A stretch of 64,000 bases of DNA. It comes from Pedobacter sp. W3I1. Its GTDB lineage: Bacteria; Bacteroidota; Bacteroidia; Sphingobacteriales; Sphingobacteriaceae. This document shows, piece by piece, positions 8,575 through 15,499 of the stretch; the stretch's first letter is position 1, and the number at the start of each line of letters is the position of its first letter. The translations under genes were made by a program, and so were the position numbers. The notes under the pieces are model-generated. The model was not told the origin of the DNA, ran no database searches, and was given only the letters and a program-made list of their open reading frames with translations. The DNA is taken from the NCBI RefSeq assembly GCF_030816015.1, contig NZ_JAUSXN010000001.1:496001-560000 (forward strand), written 5' to 3'.

Positions 8575-9420
8575 TTATTTTTCTGAAATAATTTTCTGGA
8601 GTACAGGGGCTAAATTGGCAGACAGATCGGTTGTGATTAAGTGGAATTTTTTTACCTTCATGGCTGTAAACCAGTCTGCCCAGTATTGTTTAATCACATC
8701 TTCTTCGTATGGGTTTTGTTTTGATGGATTAATGCCTAAAACAATAATTTCCAGATCTTTTAAATTATAAGGCAAAGAGATAAAACCCAGATTATTCTTT
8801 TTCATGATTGCCCTATAATCAGAAGAGGTGAGCTTTTTTGATTGGATGAACGCTGGAGTGATGTAAGAGCTTTTACCTTTATCTAAAAACTGACTGTTTT
8901 GATGATACATATAACCATCGGTTAGTATCACCAATATATTTCGTTGTTTGTCTTTAATACAGTAATTCTGAACGTTATTTTTGAAGAACTTCCAGATATC
9001 AGAACCAACATAATTATTTTCTTTAATGGTGTGTAGATAGATTTTTGAAGAAGTTTGTGTGTAAATGTTATCTACATTTAGAATTTCTTTTTTATTTGTT
9101 TTTGGATTAAAACTTACTTTCAATTGTTGACTCAGGTAATCGATATTCGGAATTTTAGGAATGGGATCAAAGAAAACCTGCATCTGATCATTTAAAAGCA
9201 TTATTTTTTTTCCTTTTACATGATTGACAAAAGCTGTTTCTATAGATTTTATGTATCCGAGATCTCTCTGAAAAAAATCAGGGTTCTTTTTGGGTGCTAT
9301 CCGATCAGATAAATCTAACAAAAAGCTAATGTTCAAGTTTCGATTTTGGGCCTTACTTTCGTTTATAAAAACACCAACAAATAAGTAGATTAGCAATAAG
9401 GTTAATAATTTCGGTTTCAT
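8575..9420 (-). CDS. Exported vWA-like domain protein
   Basis: This 281-aa protein uses ATG 9420, giving a clean signal peptide (MKPKLLTLLLIYLFVGVF...SKA); an upstream ATG at 9447 would overlap the preceding gene. The mature part looks like a von Willebrand A fold: the first strand LNISFLLDLSDR (Asp36-x-Ser38-x-Arg40), a central strand NILVILTDG (166-169), and a later strand LEIIVLGINP. The MIDAS DxSxS is altered at its last position (Ser to Arg), so metal binding is uncertain. It sits 10 bp after the coiled-coil membrane gene, the last member of a likely five-gene transcript starting at 11743. Confidence 0.6.
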   Translation of the reverse strand: MKPKLLTLLLIYLFVGVFINESKAQNRNLNISFLLDLSDRIAPKKNPDFFQRDLGYIKSIETAFVNHVKGKKIMLLNDQMQVFFDPIPKIPNIDYLSQQLKVSFNPKTNKKEILNVDNIYTQTSSKIYLHTIKENNYVGSDIWKFFKNNVQNYCIKDKQRNILVILTDGYMYHQNSQFLDKGKSSYITPAFIQSKKLTSSDYRAIMKKNNLGFISLPYNLKDLEIIVLGINPSKQNPYEEDVIKQYWADWFTAMKVKKFHLITTDLSANLAPVLQKIISEK

Positions 9421-9430
9421 GGTGCCGGGT

Positions 9431-10759
9431 TTATAAGGTAGATACATAAACAGAATTTTGAGAGTCTTCGCTGGCGCCTACACTTTTAAGGTTTTCATCA
9501 TAACAGGCCCTGCATTCATTTTGAAGATCAAATTTTTCGTGCTGTGAAATGCGGAGTTTTTCGTTAACAAATGTGATCCAGCCCTGCATGTACTCAGAGG
9601 CATAGAGCACGTATTCTTTGGTAGGGATAATTACGGCATCGATGATTCTTTGCAGGGTAACAATGCGCCCTTGTGCTTCAAGCGAAAGTTTTTTGATATC
9701 GACGAGTTCTGCGATCAGTTTTTCTTTTTGGATTTCGATATCCATTATCCTATCCTGATGAATTTGAATGTCCTTTTTTCTGCGGAGCTGTTCATGTTTG
9801 ATTTTGTCTTTTTCGCGGTGTTCTTTCATGATAAAATCGAACACTACCCCCCAGATGAGGTAGACCACAAAACCCGCGAATATGATTCCCCAGAACTGGA
9901 TTTTTTCAAAGGCAATGGGAAGATTAAATGCAGGAGTATCGAAGGTTTTGGTGAGTTCATAAATCTTTTCTTCTATCTGATAAGCAAGGATGGCATCAAA
10001 AACAAAAGTGGTAAGTAAAAGAAGACCGATTTTAATGTAGTTTACCACACTTTTAACTTCGCCAAACATATGGATTAAATAGCCCAGGCCTAAAAAAACG
10101 AAGGGAATAAAGGTTACGAAAGCACCTTCCAGCGATCCATCCTGCCAGGCCTTTGAAAAAGCCTTTGAATCGAGCACATTCATGATAATGGTGCTGGTTG
10201 CGTCAAAAGGTTTAAAGAAGGCTGAGTAAGAGGTAGAAATATAAAAGGTAAACAGATACAGGCTTAAAGGCATCAGGATGATTAAACCGATCCAGAATTT
10301 CGTTGAGGCACCTTTTGAAGCACTGATGTGGTATTTTTCGGGATCCCTGGCCAGTTCGTTAATTTCGAATTTTAACTCTTCAATATTGTCTTTTACCTTT
10401 CTGATATTGGTTTCAACCTGGGTGATTTGCTGTTTTTTACTTTCTTCACTGATGGCAAGGGTTTTGATTTCCGTTTCCTTTGTTTTCTGCTCGTTGATAT
10501 AGGGCGCTTTAGCCAATTGCTGTTTTTCTACCAATTCTTTTTCTTCATTTTGGAACCTGGCATAAATAGCATTCAGGCATATCGAAAGCGCCAAAGGGCT
10601 GCCACTGTTTCGCGACCCATCTCTAAAGCCTGCTTCGTGGTAAGTTCTTTTTCTTACTTCCTCTGCTTCTTCTGTAACGGGTTCTTTGATCTCCACATTT
10701 TCATCCTGAGGTGCATCGGCTGTTTTTGGGTTAAAAAATTCTTCTATTTGGGCAATCAT
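9431..10759 (-). CDS. Membrane protein with four TM helices and flanking coiled coils
   Basis: This 442-aa protein has an acidic N-terminus, then a coiled coil (about 70-140, rich in Glu/Lys/Gln heptads), four membrane segments (about 155-175, 213-233, 241-260, 290-310), and a second long coiled coil (311-375) before a C-terminal region with a CRAC cysteine pair. Both coiled coils are predicted on the same, cytoplasmic, side. No enzymatic motif is visible and no family is recognised. The gene lies 32 bp after the small membrane protein and 10 bp before the vWA-like gene, suggesting these form an envelope-spanning complex (inference). Confidence 0.65.
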   Translation of the reverse strand: MIAQIEEFFNPKTADAPQDENVEIKEPVTEEAEEVRKRTYHEAGFRDGSRNSGSPLALSICLNAIYARFQNEEKELVEKQQLAKAPYINEQKTKETEIKTLAISEESKKQQITQVETNIRKVKDNIEELKFEINELARDPEKYHISASKGASTKFWIGLIILMPLSLYLFTFYISTSYSAFFKPFDATSTIIMNVLDSKAFSKAWQDGSLEGAFVTFIPFVFLGLGYLIHMFGEVKSVVNYIKIGLLLLTTFVFDAILAYQIEEKIYELTKTFDTPAFNLPIAFEKIQFWGIIFAGFVVYLIWGVVFDFIMKEHREKDKIKHEQLRRKKDIQIHQDRIMDIEIQKEKLIAELVDIKKLSLEAQGRIVTLQRIIDAVIIPTKEYVLYASEYMQGWITFVNEKLRISQHEKFDLQNECRACYDENLKSVGASEDSQNSVYVSTL

Positions 10760-10791
10760 AACATTAGGTTTTAGTTTGATTTATGATGTGA

Positions 10792-11199
10792 TTATTGTAT
10801 TTCTTTTTTTGCCGAAACAATGCGGTCTCTGGAGTATGTTTTTTGAACGTGTAAAATTTCAGTCACTTTTTCGTCTTGTTTTACAGGTTCACTTTTCTTA
10901 TAAAAGGCAGTGATTAAAAACAATAGTCCGGTGATGATATCAAGTAGGATCCAGATGCTTTTTTGGTGCAGGTAAATGGGAAACAGGGGATTAAAAAGAA
11001 TCAACACAAGCACGAAAACAACTGCCAAAGCATAGTTTTTTTGTTTGATCCAACTGTAAATGAGCAATCCCGCTCCCAATGAAACAATGGTTCTTAAAAA
11101 GGTATAAAATTCAATGGGCAACTTCAATATTGCTACAAAACAGCAGATTGAGCAAACGATTAGGAATGATTTCATTGATGAAAAAGAATAGGAATTCAA
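10792..11199 (-). CDS. Small membrane protein, possibly DUF6804-like
   Basis: This protein is 135 aa with four hydrophobic stretches; MKSFLI at residue 9 (start 11175) is an equally possible start. The segment VLVLILFNPLFPIYLHQKSIWILLDIITGLLFLI resembles the FNPxxPIYL...W..iD pattern of small uncharacterised membrane proteins (DUF6804-like, from memory). The C-terminal 35 residues are polar. It lies 20 bp after the YidD-like gene and 32 bp before the coiled-coil membrane gene. No function is known. Confidence 0.55.
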   Translation of the reverse strand: MNSYSFSSMKSFLIVCSICCFVAILKLPIEFYTFLRTIVSLGAGLLIYSWIKQKNYALAVVFVLVLILFNPLFPIYLHQKSIWILLDIITGLLFLITAFYKKSEPVKQDEKVTEILHVQKTYSRDRIVSAKKEIQ

Positions 11200-11219
11200 T
11201 TAATTTTATAGACTAAATC

Positions 11220-11507
11220 TTAGCTACAGGAGAAAAATCTAACTGCAATCTCATTTTCTTGAAGCAATTGACCATCCGGTAATATCATCATCTTACTCCC
11301 ATCGATATGATTTTCGAAAATATGATACCCGTTTCTACAGTTTTTATATCGATACTTTAATGCATTAAATCCTTCGAGCAGGCCTTCTTCTTTGGTAACC
11401 TGATAAACATGCTTAGAGCAGCTCAATTTGAAAATGCATTTACGCCTTTTATCTTTAGGGAATACTGCCCAGTACATTCTTATGATCGAGAGTAAAATTA
11501 TTTTCAT
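11220..11507 (-). CDS. YidD-like small protein
   Basis: This 95-aa protein has the YidD pattern: an N-terminal amphipathic helix (LLSIIRMYWAVFP), then CIFKLSCSKHVYQVTKEEGLLEGFNALKYRYKNC, where YidD proteins have C-R-[FY]-x-P-[ST]-C-S-x-Y...G...G...RxxRC. The usual Pro-Thr before the second Cys is replaced and the tail is longer than in the standard membrane-insertion factor, so this is a divergent relative and not the housekeeping yidD. Its start overlaps the stop of the DUF4177-like gene (ATGA type), showing translational coupling. Confidence 0.55.
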   Translation of the reverse strand: MKIILLSIIRMYWAVFPKDKRRKCIFKLSCSKHVYQVTKEEGLLEGFNALKYRYKNCRNGYHIFENHIDGSKMMILPDGQLLQENEIAVRFFSCS

Positions 11508-11743
11508 ATTACTCCTTTGCTAAAAACAACCATTTGATAAGAAGCTAAATAGCCAGGTTTGGCACCTAATCCAAAACAACCTGGATCAGGCTGCACATAA
11601 GTTGAAACACTTTCTAATCTGATGTATTCCCAACCTTGATTAGTAAATTGCTTGATTAAATTTTCTAATTGACTTGCAACCGCAGCTGTAGTTTCATTTT
11701 TTTGATTCAATGTTGCGGTAAATGGCACTACTTTGTATTCCAT
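11504..11743 (-). CDS. DUF4177-like small protein
   Basis: This 79-aa cytoplasmic protein begins EYKVVPFTATL and continues with a helix (VASQLENLIKQFTNQGWEYIRLESV), the pattern of DUF4177-type proteins (EYKVV...L...ln..g.eGWelv). An insert with PDPGCFGLGAKPG precedes the last strand YQMVVFSK. It is the first gene of a probable minus-strand operon reaching 8575. Its promoter carries the best copy of the shared palindrome (11799-11814) and a perfect TACTTTTG -7 box (11770-11777). Confidence 0.65.
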   Translation of the reverse strand: MEYKVVPFTATLNQKNETTAAVASQLENLIKQFTNQGWEYIRLESVSTYVQPDPGCFGLGAKPGYLASYQMVVFSKGVI

Positions 11744-11769
11744 GATAAGTTTGTTTTAAGTTTATAATT

Positions 11770-11814
11770 CAAAAGTATACAAGCCTAAACCCCAAACCTT
11801 ACGGAAAACCGTAA
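11770..11814 (-). promoter_or_regulatory. Palindrome-controlled promoter P1
   Basis: Read on the minus strand: a perfect inverted repeat TTACGG-TTTT-CCGTAA (11799-11814) followed by GG, then exactly 21 bp from the palindrome end, then TACTTTTG (11770-11777), a match to the Bacteroidota -7 consensus TAnnTTTG. The start codon of the DUF4177-like gene is 26 bp downstream of the -7 box. The same arrangement occurs at four other local promoters. Confidence 0.75.
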
Positions 11815-11965
11815 AAAGACAAAGTATTTAAGAAAAGTTATAGAGTGATTTTCAGCTGATTATATCTTTTTGCAGAGAGTATAAACACTAAAGAAGGATT
11901 GCCCTATTTTCTTAAACGAACATGAAACAATCCTTCAATTTTTAAGCACTTAAGCTATATCAGTT

Positions 11966-12172
11966 TTATGTGGTGTGGCAGTCTATAGAACATGTTCTGC
12001 AACCGTTTGATTTGCTGTAGGTCTTTTTCGCTTCTGTTACCGCGCCTTTACATGAAGAAAATTCACCCAAATACTTTCTGTTATCACTTGAAGGTAAGTA
12101 AGTACAGTTTTCATCATGAACCTCATGATCGCCGTTACTTTGGGCATTTTTGTTTACATAATACTTTTTCAT
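11966..12172 (-). CDS. Small Cys/His-rich conserved protein
   Basis: This 68-aa protein without a signal peptide has KKYYVNKNAQSNGDHEVHDENCTYLP at its start, then YLGEFSSCKGAVTEAKKTY and a C-terminal GCRTCSIDCHTT. The spaced Cys and His residues (Cys23, Cys40, then CxxCxxxCH) suggest a small metal-binding domain, though metal binding is not proven. Short proteins of this pattern occur widely as hypothetical genes. It stands alone with its own palindrome-type promoter and is separated from both neighbours by more than 180 bp. Confidence 0.7.
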   Translation of the reverse strand: MKKYYVNKNAQSNGDHEVHDENCTYLPSSDNRKYLGEFSSCKGAVTEAKKTYSKSNGCRTCSIDCHTT

Positions 12173-12191
12173 CTTAAATTATTTTAGACTA

Positions 12192-12236
12192 TAAACCTAT
12201 AGTGACAAGAAATCTTTTCCTAAAGGAAAACCGTAA
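12192..12236 (-). promoter_or_regulatory. Palindrome-controlled promoter P2
   Basis: On the minus strand TTACGG-TTTT-CCTTTA (12221-12236) is followed by GG, a 21-bp interval, and TAGGTTTA (12192-12199, one mismatch to TAnnTTTG). One half-site is perfect, the other has two mismatches. The Cys/His-rich gene starts 19 bp downstream of the -7 box. Confidence 0.65.
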
Positions 12237-12355
12237 AGCAAAATTTATAAGTTCTTTTTATCAGATTTCTCCACTGCGGTCGAAATGACGACCCCGTGTG
12301 ACCTATAGCCCTACTCAAAATTACCAATCGTTTACATAGATTTTTACGAAATGAA

Positions 12356-12691
12356 TTATTCATTCGGCTTCACATAATCTTCTGATTTTTCTTTCTTCCA
12401 CCAGCTATTATCAAGGCGTTTAATGGAATAGAAGGCGCGGTTTATACCAGGTTTCATGGTTGCGGTATCGAGGTGCCTGGGCCATACATGGATAATGGTA
12501 TCGGTACCGATTACTATCCACCAGAAGGTTTTGCCATAACGTTTTGTGGTGTATACCTCGCTAATGGTTCCTTTAATTACTTTGGTATTGAAACCGGGTT
12601 CCATTAACTGATAGGTGATTACTTTCTGTTTTTGTGCCTGGGCCTTGCCCATTGAGAATGTTAATAATAGTAGTGCAACTAAATGTTTCAT
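12356..12691 (-). CDS. Small exported protein of unknown function
   Basis: This 111-aa protein starts at ATG 12691, giving a classic signal peptide (MKHLVALLLLTFSMGKAQAQ, cleavage after AQA). A start at 12721 would place the gene over its own promoter palindrome. The mature part is beta-rich (KVITYQLMEPGFNTKVIKGTISEVYTTKRYGKTFWWIVIG) with several Trp residues, and could be a small OB- or lipocalin-like periplasmic domain, but no family is recognised. It is monocistronic with its own palindrome-type promoter. The -7 box ends only 4 bp before the ATG, so the mRNA leader would be extremely short. Confidence 0.65.
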   Translation of the reverse strand: MKHLVALLLLTFSMGKAQAQKQKVITYQLMEPGFNTKVIKGTISEVYTTKRYGKTFWWIVIGTDTIIHVWPRHLDTATMKPGINRAFYSIKRLDNSWWKKEKSEDYVKPNE

Positions 12692-12695
12692 GCCA

Positions 12696-12740
12696 CTAAG
12701 GTATTTCGGCAAAAAATACATTCCTTACGGCTAACCTTAA
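12696..12740 (-). promoter_or_regulatory. Palindrome-controlled promoter P3
   Basis: On the minus strand TTAAGG-TTAG-CCGTAA (12725-12740) is followed by GG, exactly 21 bp, and TACCTTAG (12696-12703, one mismatch to TAnnTTTG). Only one palindrome position is off. It immediately precedes the exported 111-aa protein. Confidence 0.65.
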
Positions 12741-12981
12741 GGCAAGCATGTTAGGTAAAATTTTAGATTGATCAGAGGAAACTATTGGAGCAATGTATTT
12801 TTATAACCTGGAGCACCTTGGCTCAACCTGATCTTCGAAACTTTCGAAACCTATCCTTCGACTCCGCTCAGGATGACAAATCACTGAGGATTTTTCGTGT
12901 TTAAAATGAGAGATTGCCAAGTCTGCTCCCAAAACAGGCCATAAAGCAACCCCTACATTTTTTGGAGAGATGAGCGGATAA

Positions 12982-14046
12982 TTAATAATTCTCTAAGGTT
13001 TGATGCAACTGGCTTCTATAATCGTAAAGTTCATCAAGATTGAATAACTGTTTTTTCTCACCAGCATCTTTCCCTTTCTCGAAGGTTTCAATGTATTTGT
13101 TAATGGTATTAAAATGGAATCTGCAAATTGGTTTACGGTTATTGTCATCGAGCAGTACGCCAAAATAAGATTGGGTATCTCGGGCGGCGATCCTGACAGA
13201 TGGAATCTTCTCACGCAAAATGGCCTTTACAATCTGGAAAGCTTCTAACTCTTCTTCAGTCGTTACAATTTTAGAAACATCAGGTGCTTCATCAATAGGA
13301 ATCACTTTGCCCTCCTCCTTTTTCTCCATTTTCTGGTTAATATTCAATGCCGATTTTAAGCGATCGCTGATGGATTCGTTGATGGAAATGGTAAGGGCTT
13401 TTCTGGTATATTCTTTAAAGGCAATCATCCGGTTTGCCGTGAGGGGTTTATCAAAAAAACGGTTCACCAGTAGTTTTACCATTTCGTCAGAAGGACTGTC
13501 TATTTCTTTTTCAAATTCCTTTCTGATGGCTTTGATGTATTTTAGACCTTCGGCCGAATCGAGGATCGTTTCTAAATTGTATTCGTTTTTGGTAAAACTT
13601 TCGAGGATTTTTATGGCGTTATCTTTTAGGTCTTCAATATCAATGGTTAAGAAAGGTTTCTCGTCCATAATATTTGGCTTTTCTAAATCGGCGTAAAAGT
13701 TGTAAACGGTACCGTTGGTTAATACGCCAAAACGTGCTTTCGAAACGTGGTAGTAGCGATGTAACTGAGAGTTGTGCGCATCGGCACTTTCTTTCCAGTG
13801 TTTACATTCGAAAATGAGTATAGGTTCGTTGTTTTTACGAATGACATAATCTACTTTTTCGCCTTTTTTGGTGCCGATATCGCAAATGTGTTCGGGGATC
13901 ACCTCTGTGGGGTTAAAAATATCGTAACCGAGGATTTGAATAAAGGGCATTACAAATGCATTTTTGGTTGCTTCTTCGGTATTGATCTGATCTTTTAATC
14001 CGACCACACGCTGATGAAGTTGTTCTAACTTTAGTTTAAGATCCAT
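12982..14046 (-). CDS. Stand-alone HsdR-N type (PD-(D/E)xK) nuclease-domain protein
   Basis: This 354-aa protein starts with an HSDR_N-like domain (about 20-130). It shows TEEATKNAFVMPFIQILGYD, a typical entry, then Asp66 (VDYVI), Glu80-x-Lys82 (ILIFECKHW) and Gln94, the ordered acidic/Lys residues of a PD-(D/E)xK nuclease. The middle is helical and charged; the C-terminal 100 residues (EAFQIVKAILREKIP...ICRFHFN) form a second domain seen with this family. There is no helicase or methylase, so this is not a complete type I restriction subunit. It lies 11 bp after the YegP-like gene and is probably co-transcribed from promoter P4. The substrate is unknown. Confidence 0.78.
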   Translation of the reverse strand: MDLKLKLEQLHQRVVGLKDQINTEEATKNAFVMPFIQILGYDIFNPTEVIPEHICDIGTKKGEKVDYVIRKNNEPILIFECKHWKESADAHNSQLHRYYHVSKARFGVLTNGTVYNFYADLEKPNIMDEKPFLTIDIEDLKDNAIKILESFTKNEYNLETILDSAEGLKYIKAIRKEFEKEIDSPSDEMVKLLVNRFFDKPLTANRMIAFKEYTRKALTISINESISDRLKSALNINQKMEKKEEGKVIPIDEAPDVSKIVTTEEELEAFQIVKAILREKIPSVRIAARDTQSYFGVLLDDNNRKPICRFHFNTINKYIETFEKGKDAGEKKQLFNLDELYDYRSQLHQTLENY

Positions 14047-14057
14047 ATGTTCTTAGA

Positions 14058-14390
14058 TTAAATGGTTTCATCTACAATTGCTGCATGAGGTGCGTTTACT
14101 TTAACCGATTCGATTCCACCATCGCGTGCATCAGCAATTGTATACATTTGGCTGGTACCGATAATTTCGCCATTCGCCGCTTTTAAATTGAAATAGTAGG
14201 CTCCGTTTTTTGCATCTTTCCCGTCGTATCTGGCATCAGTTGGTGCATTGGTTTTTACCGATTCGATACCTTTGTTGCATCCTGCTTTTGTGGCATAACC
14301 TTCGCTGGTGAGGATAACCCTTCCGTTTGCTGCTTCGAGGTTAAACTGGAATTCGCCGTTTGTTCTTTTGGTCATGATAAATTTTCCCAT
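14058..14390 (-). CDS. YegP-like protein with two DUF1508 repeats
   Basis: This 110-aa protein is made of two tandem DUF1508 repeats: FQFNLEAANGRVILTSEGYATKAGCNKGIESVKTNA and YYFNLKAANGEIIGTSQMYTIADARDGGIESVKVNA. Each is a small alpha/beta unit with the signature F-x-L-kAaNGe-I-S-e-Y. YegP-type proteins are small cytoplasmic proteins of unclear function, sometimes associated with stress. It is the first gene of a two-gene unit with the HsdR-N protein (11-bp gap) and has its own palindrome-type promoter. Confidence 0.9.
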   Translation of the reverse strand: MGKFIMTKRTNGEFQFNLEAANGRVILTSEGYATKAGCNKGIESVKTNAPTDARYDGKDAKNGAYYFNLKAANGEIIGTSQMYTIADARDGGIESVKVNAPHAAIVDETI

Positions 14391-14408
14391 AGTTATTTTT
14401 TAGCTGCT

Positions 14409-14453
14409 CAAAAGTATGGGAGGGATGTGGCGCATCCTTACGGGAAACCGTAG
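14409..14453 (-). promoter_or_regulatory. Palindrome-controlled promoter P4
   Basis: On the minus strand CTACGG-TTTC-CCGTAA (14438-14453) is followed by GG, exactly 21 bp, and a perfect TACTTTTG (14409-14416). The -7 octamer is identical to that of P1, although the intervening 21 bases are unrelated. It drives the YegP-like/HsdR-N pair. Confidence 0.75.
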
Positions 14454-14823
14454 GTTGGTTCATTAGTCAAGAGTTCATTGGTTGATAGTCTATAGCCGTT
14501 TTGGTAATTGCGAGGCCGGACTGAGGGAGCTGAAGCAATCTTTTAGGACAGGTTAATTGGTTGATGGTTTAATCATTCATGTTTGATAGCCTGGCGATTA
14601 TCCATGCTAAATACCAAACGTTAGTTCTTTTTTTAACTACACAGATTCACAGATGCATGTTACAGAGCACACTGAGGTTGTTTAAAGCAGTAAATTCTTT
14701 TCATCGTTGAAGATCCTTCGACTACGCTCAGCATGACAACCGCGAATAAGGACAACCGCGTGAGTGACTAAACGAGATCAATCGACTCCCGACTATGGAC
14801 TGAAGACTTAGGGCTCCTCTCAA
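14454..14823. other. Intergenic stretch with a fragmentary dispersed repeat
   Basis: No gene is supported here. The stretch contains the dispersed motif GATCCTTCGACTACGCTCAG (from 14708) followed by CATGACAACCGCG, a half-element of the palindromic repeats scattered through the window, and low-complexity AT-rich sequence. Confidence 0.5.
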
Positions 14824-15489
14824 CTAAATCACCTTATTTGCGATGCAGTAAGCAATTAGCTGGCCATTATTTGAAATATTGAGCGCGGTTTTGATGTAAT
14901 TTATGCGTTTTTCGATACTACTCAAGCCAGATGGTTCCATGTTTTTTTGTTTCAAAATGCCCGACATTTCTTTTTGGGTTTTTCCATCTAAAATGAGCGA
15001 AACAATTGTTTTATCATATGGCGTAAAATCGTGCAGGTATTCTTCTTTTTGCCTCAGGTTGGGCGAATGGTATTTCTTGTTTTTATAAATGCTTTCCAAA
15101 GCCAGTTTGAGGTCTTTTGCATCATGGCGGGCTTTAGGTACGTAAGCATCGATATTTAATTCTTTAAATAGTGTATTGGCAATTAAGGCCCTGTTTTCTA
15201 TAGAAAATACCAGCACTTTTAGATCGGGCTGTATTTCTTTCAAAGCTTTTATCAATTCTCTGCCGCCTGATATCTTTTGTTTTGGGTACTCTTCATCGAA
15301 AGAAAGATCGGTAATAATCAGTTCGTAAGGGTTGCCATCTCGAAGTGCTTTTTGTACGCGTGTAAATGCATCATCACAATAAAACACATAATCTTTATCG
15401 GCTATGGTAATGCCAAGATCTGTAAGGGCGCTACGCAGCGATTTACTAACAATTTCATGATCTTCGGCGATGAGTACGTTTGTGAACAT
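14824..15489 (-). CDS. Response regulator, receiver plus LuxR-like DNA-binding domain
   Basis: This 221-aa protein starts at ATG 15489 (MFTNVLIAEDHE); the frame is open upstream inside the kinase gene. Receiver residues are intact: Asp10 in AEDHE, phospho-acceptor Asp61 in LIITDLSF, and Lys119 in YVPKAR. The receiver is slightly long, with an insert after Asp61 (DEEYPKQKISGG). The C-terminal domain (about 154-221, FTPYDKTIVSLILDGKTQKEMSGIL...LIAYCIANKVI) follows the LuxR/GerE pattern, but an extra stretch (KQKNMEPSGLS) lies before the recognition helix. It follows the histidine kinase with a 10-bp gap. It is the obvious candidate regulator of the five palindrome promoters around it. Confidence 0.85.
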   Translation of the reverse strand: MFTNVLIAEDHEIVSKSLRSALTDLGITIADKDYVFYCDDAFTRVQKALRDGNPYELIITDLSFDEEYPKQKISGGRELIKALKEIQPDLKVLVFSIENRALIANTLFKELNIDAYVPKARHDAKDLKLALESIYKNKKYHSPNLRQKEEYLHDFTPYDKTIVSLILDGKTQKEMSGILKQKNMEPSGLSSIEKRINYIKTALNISNNGQLIAYCIANKVI

Positions 15490-15499
15490 ATTTATATTT

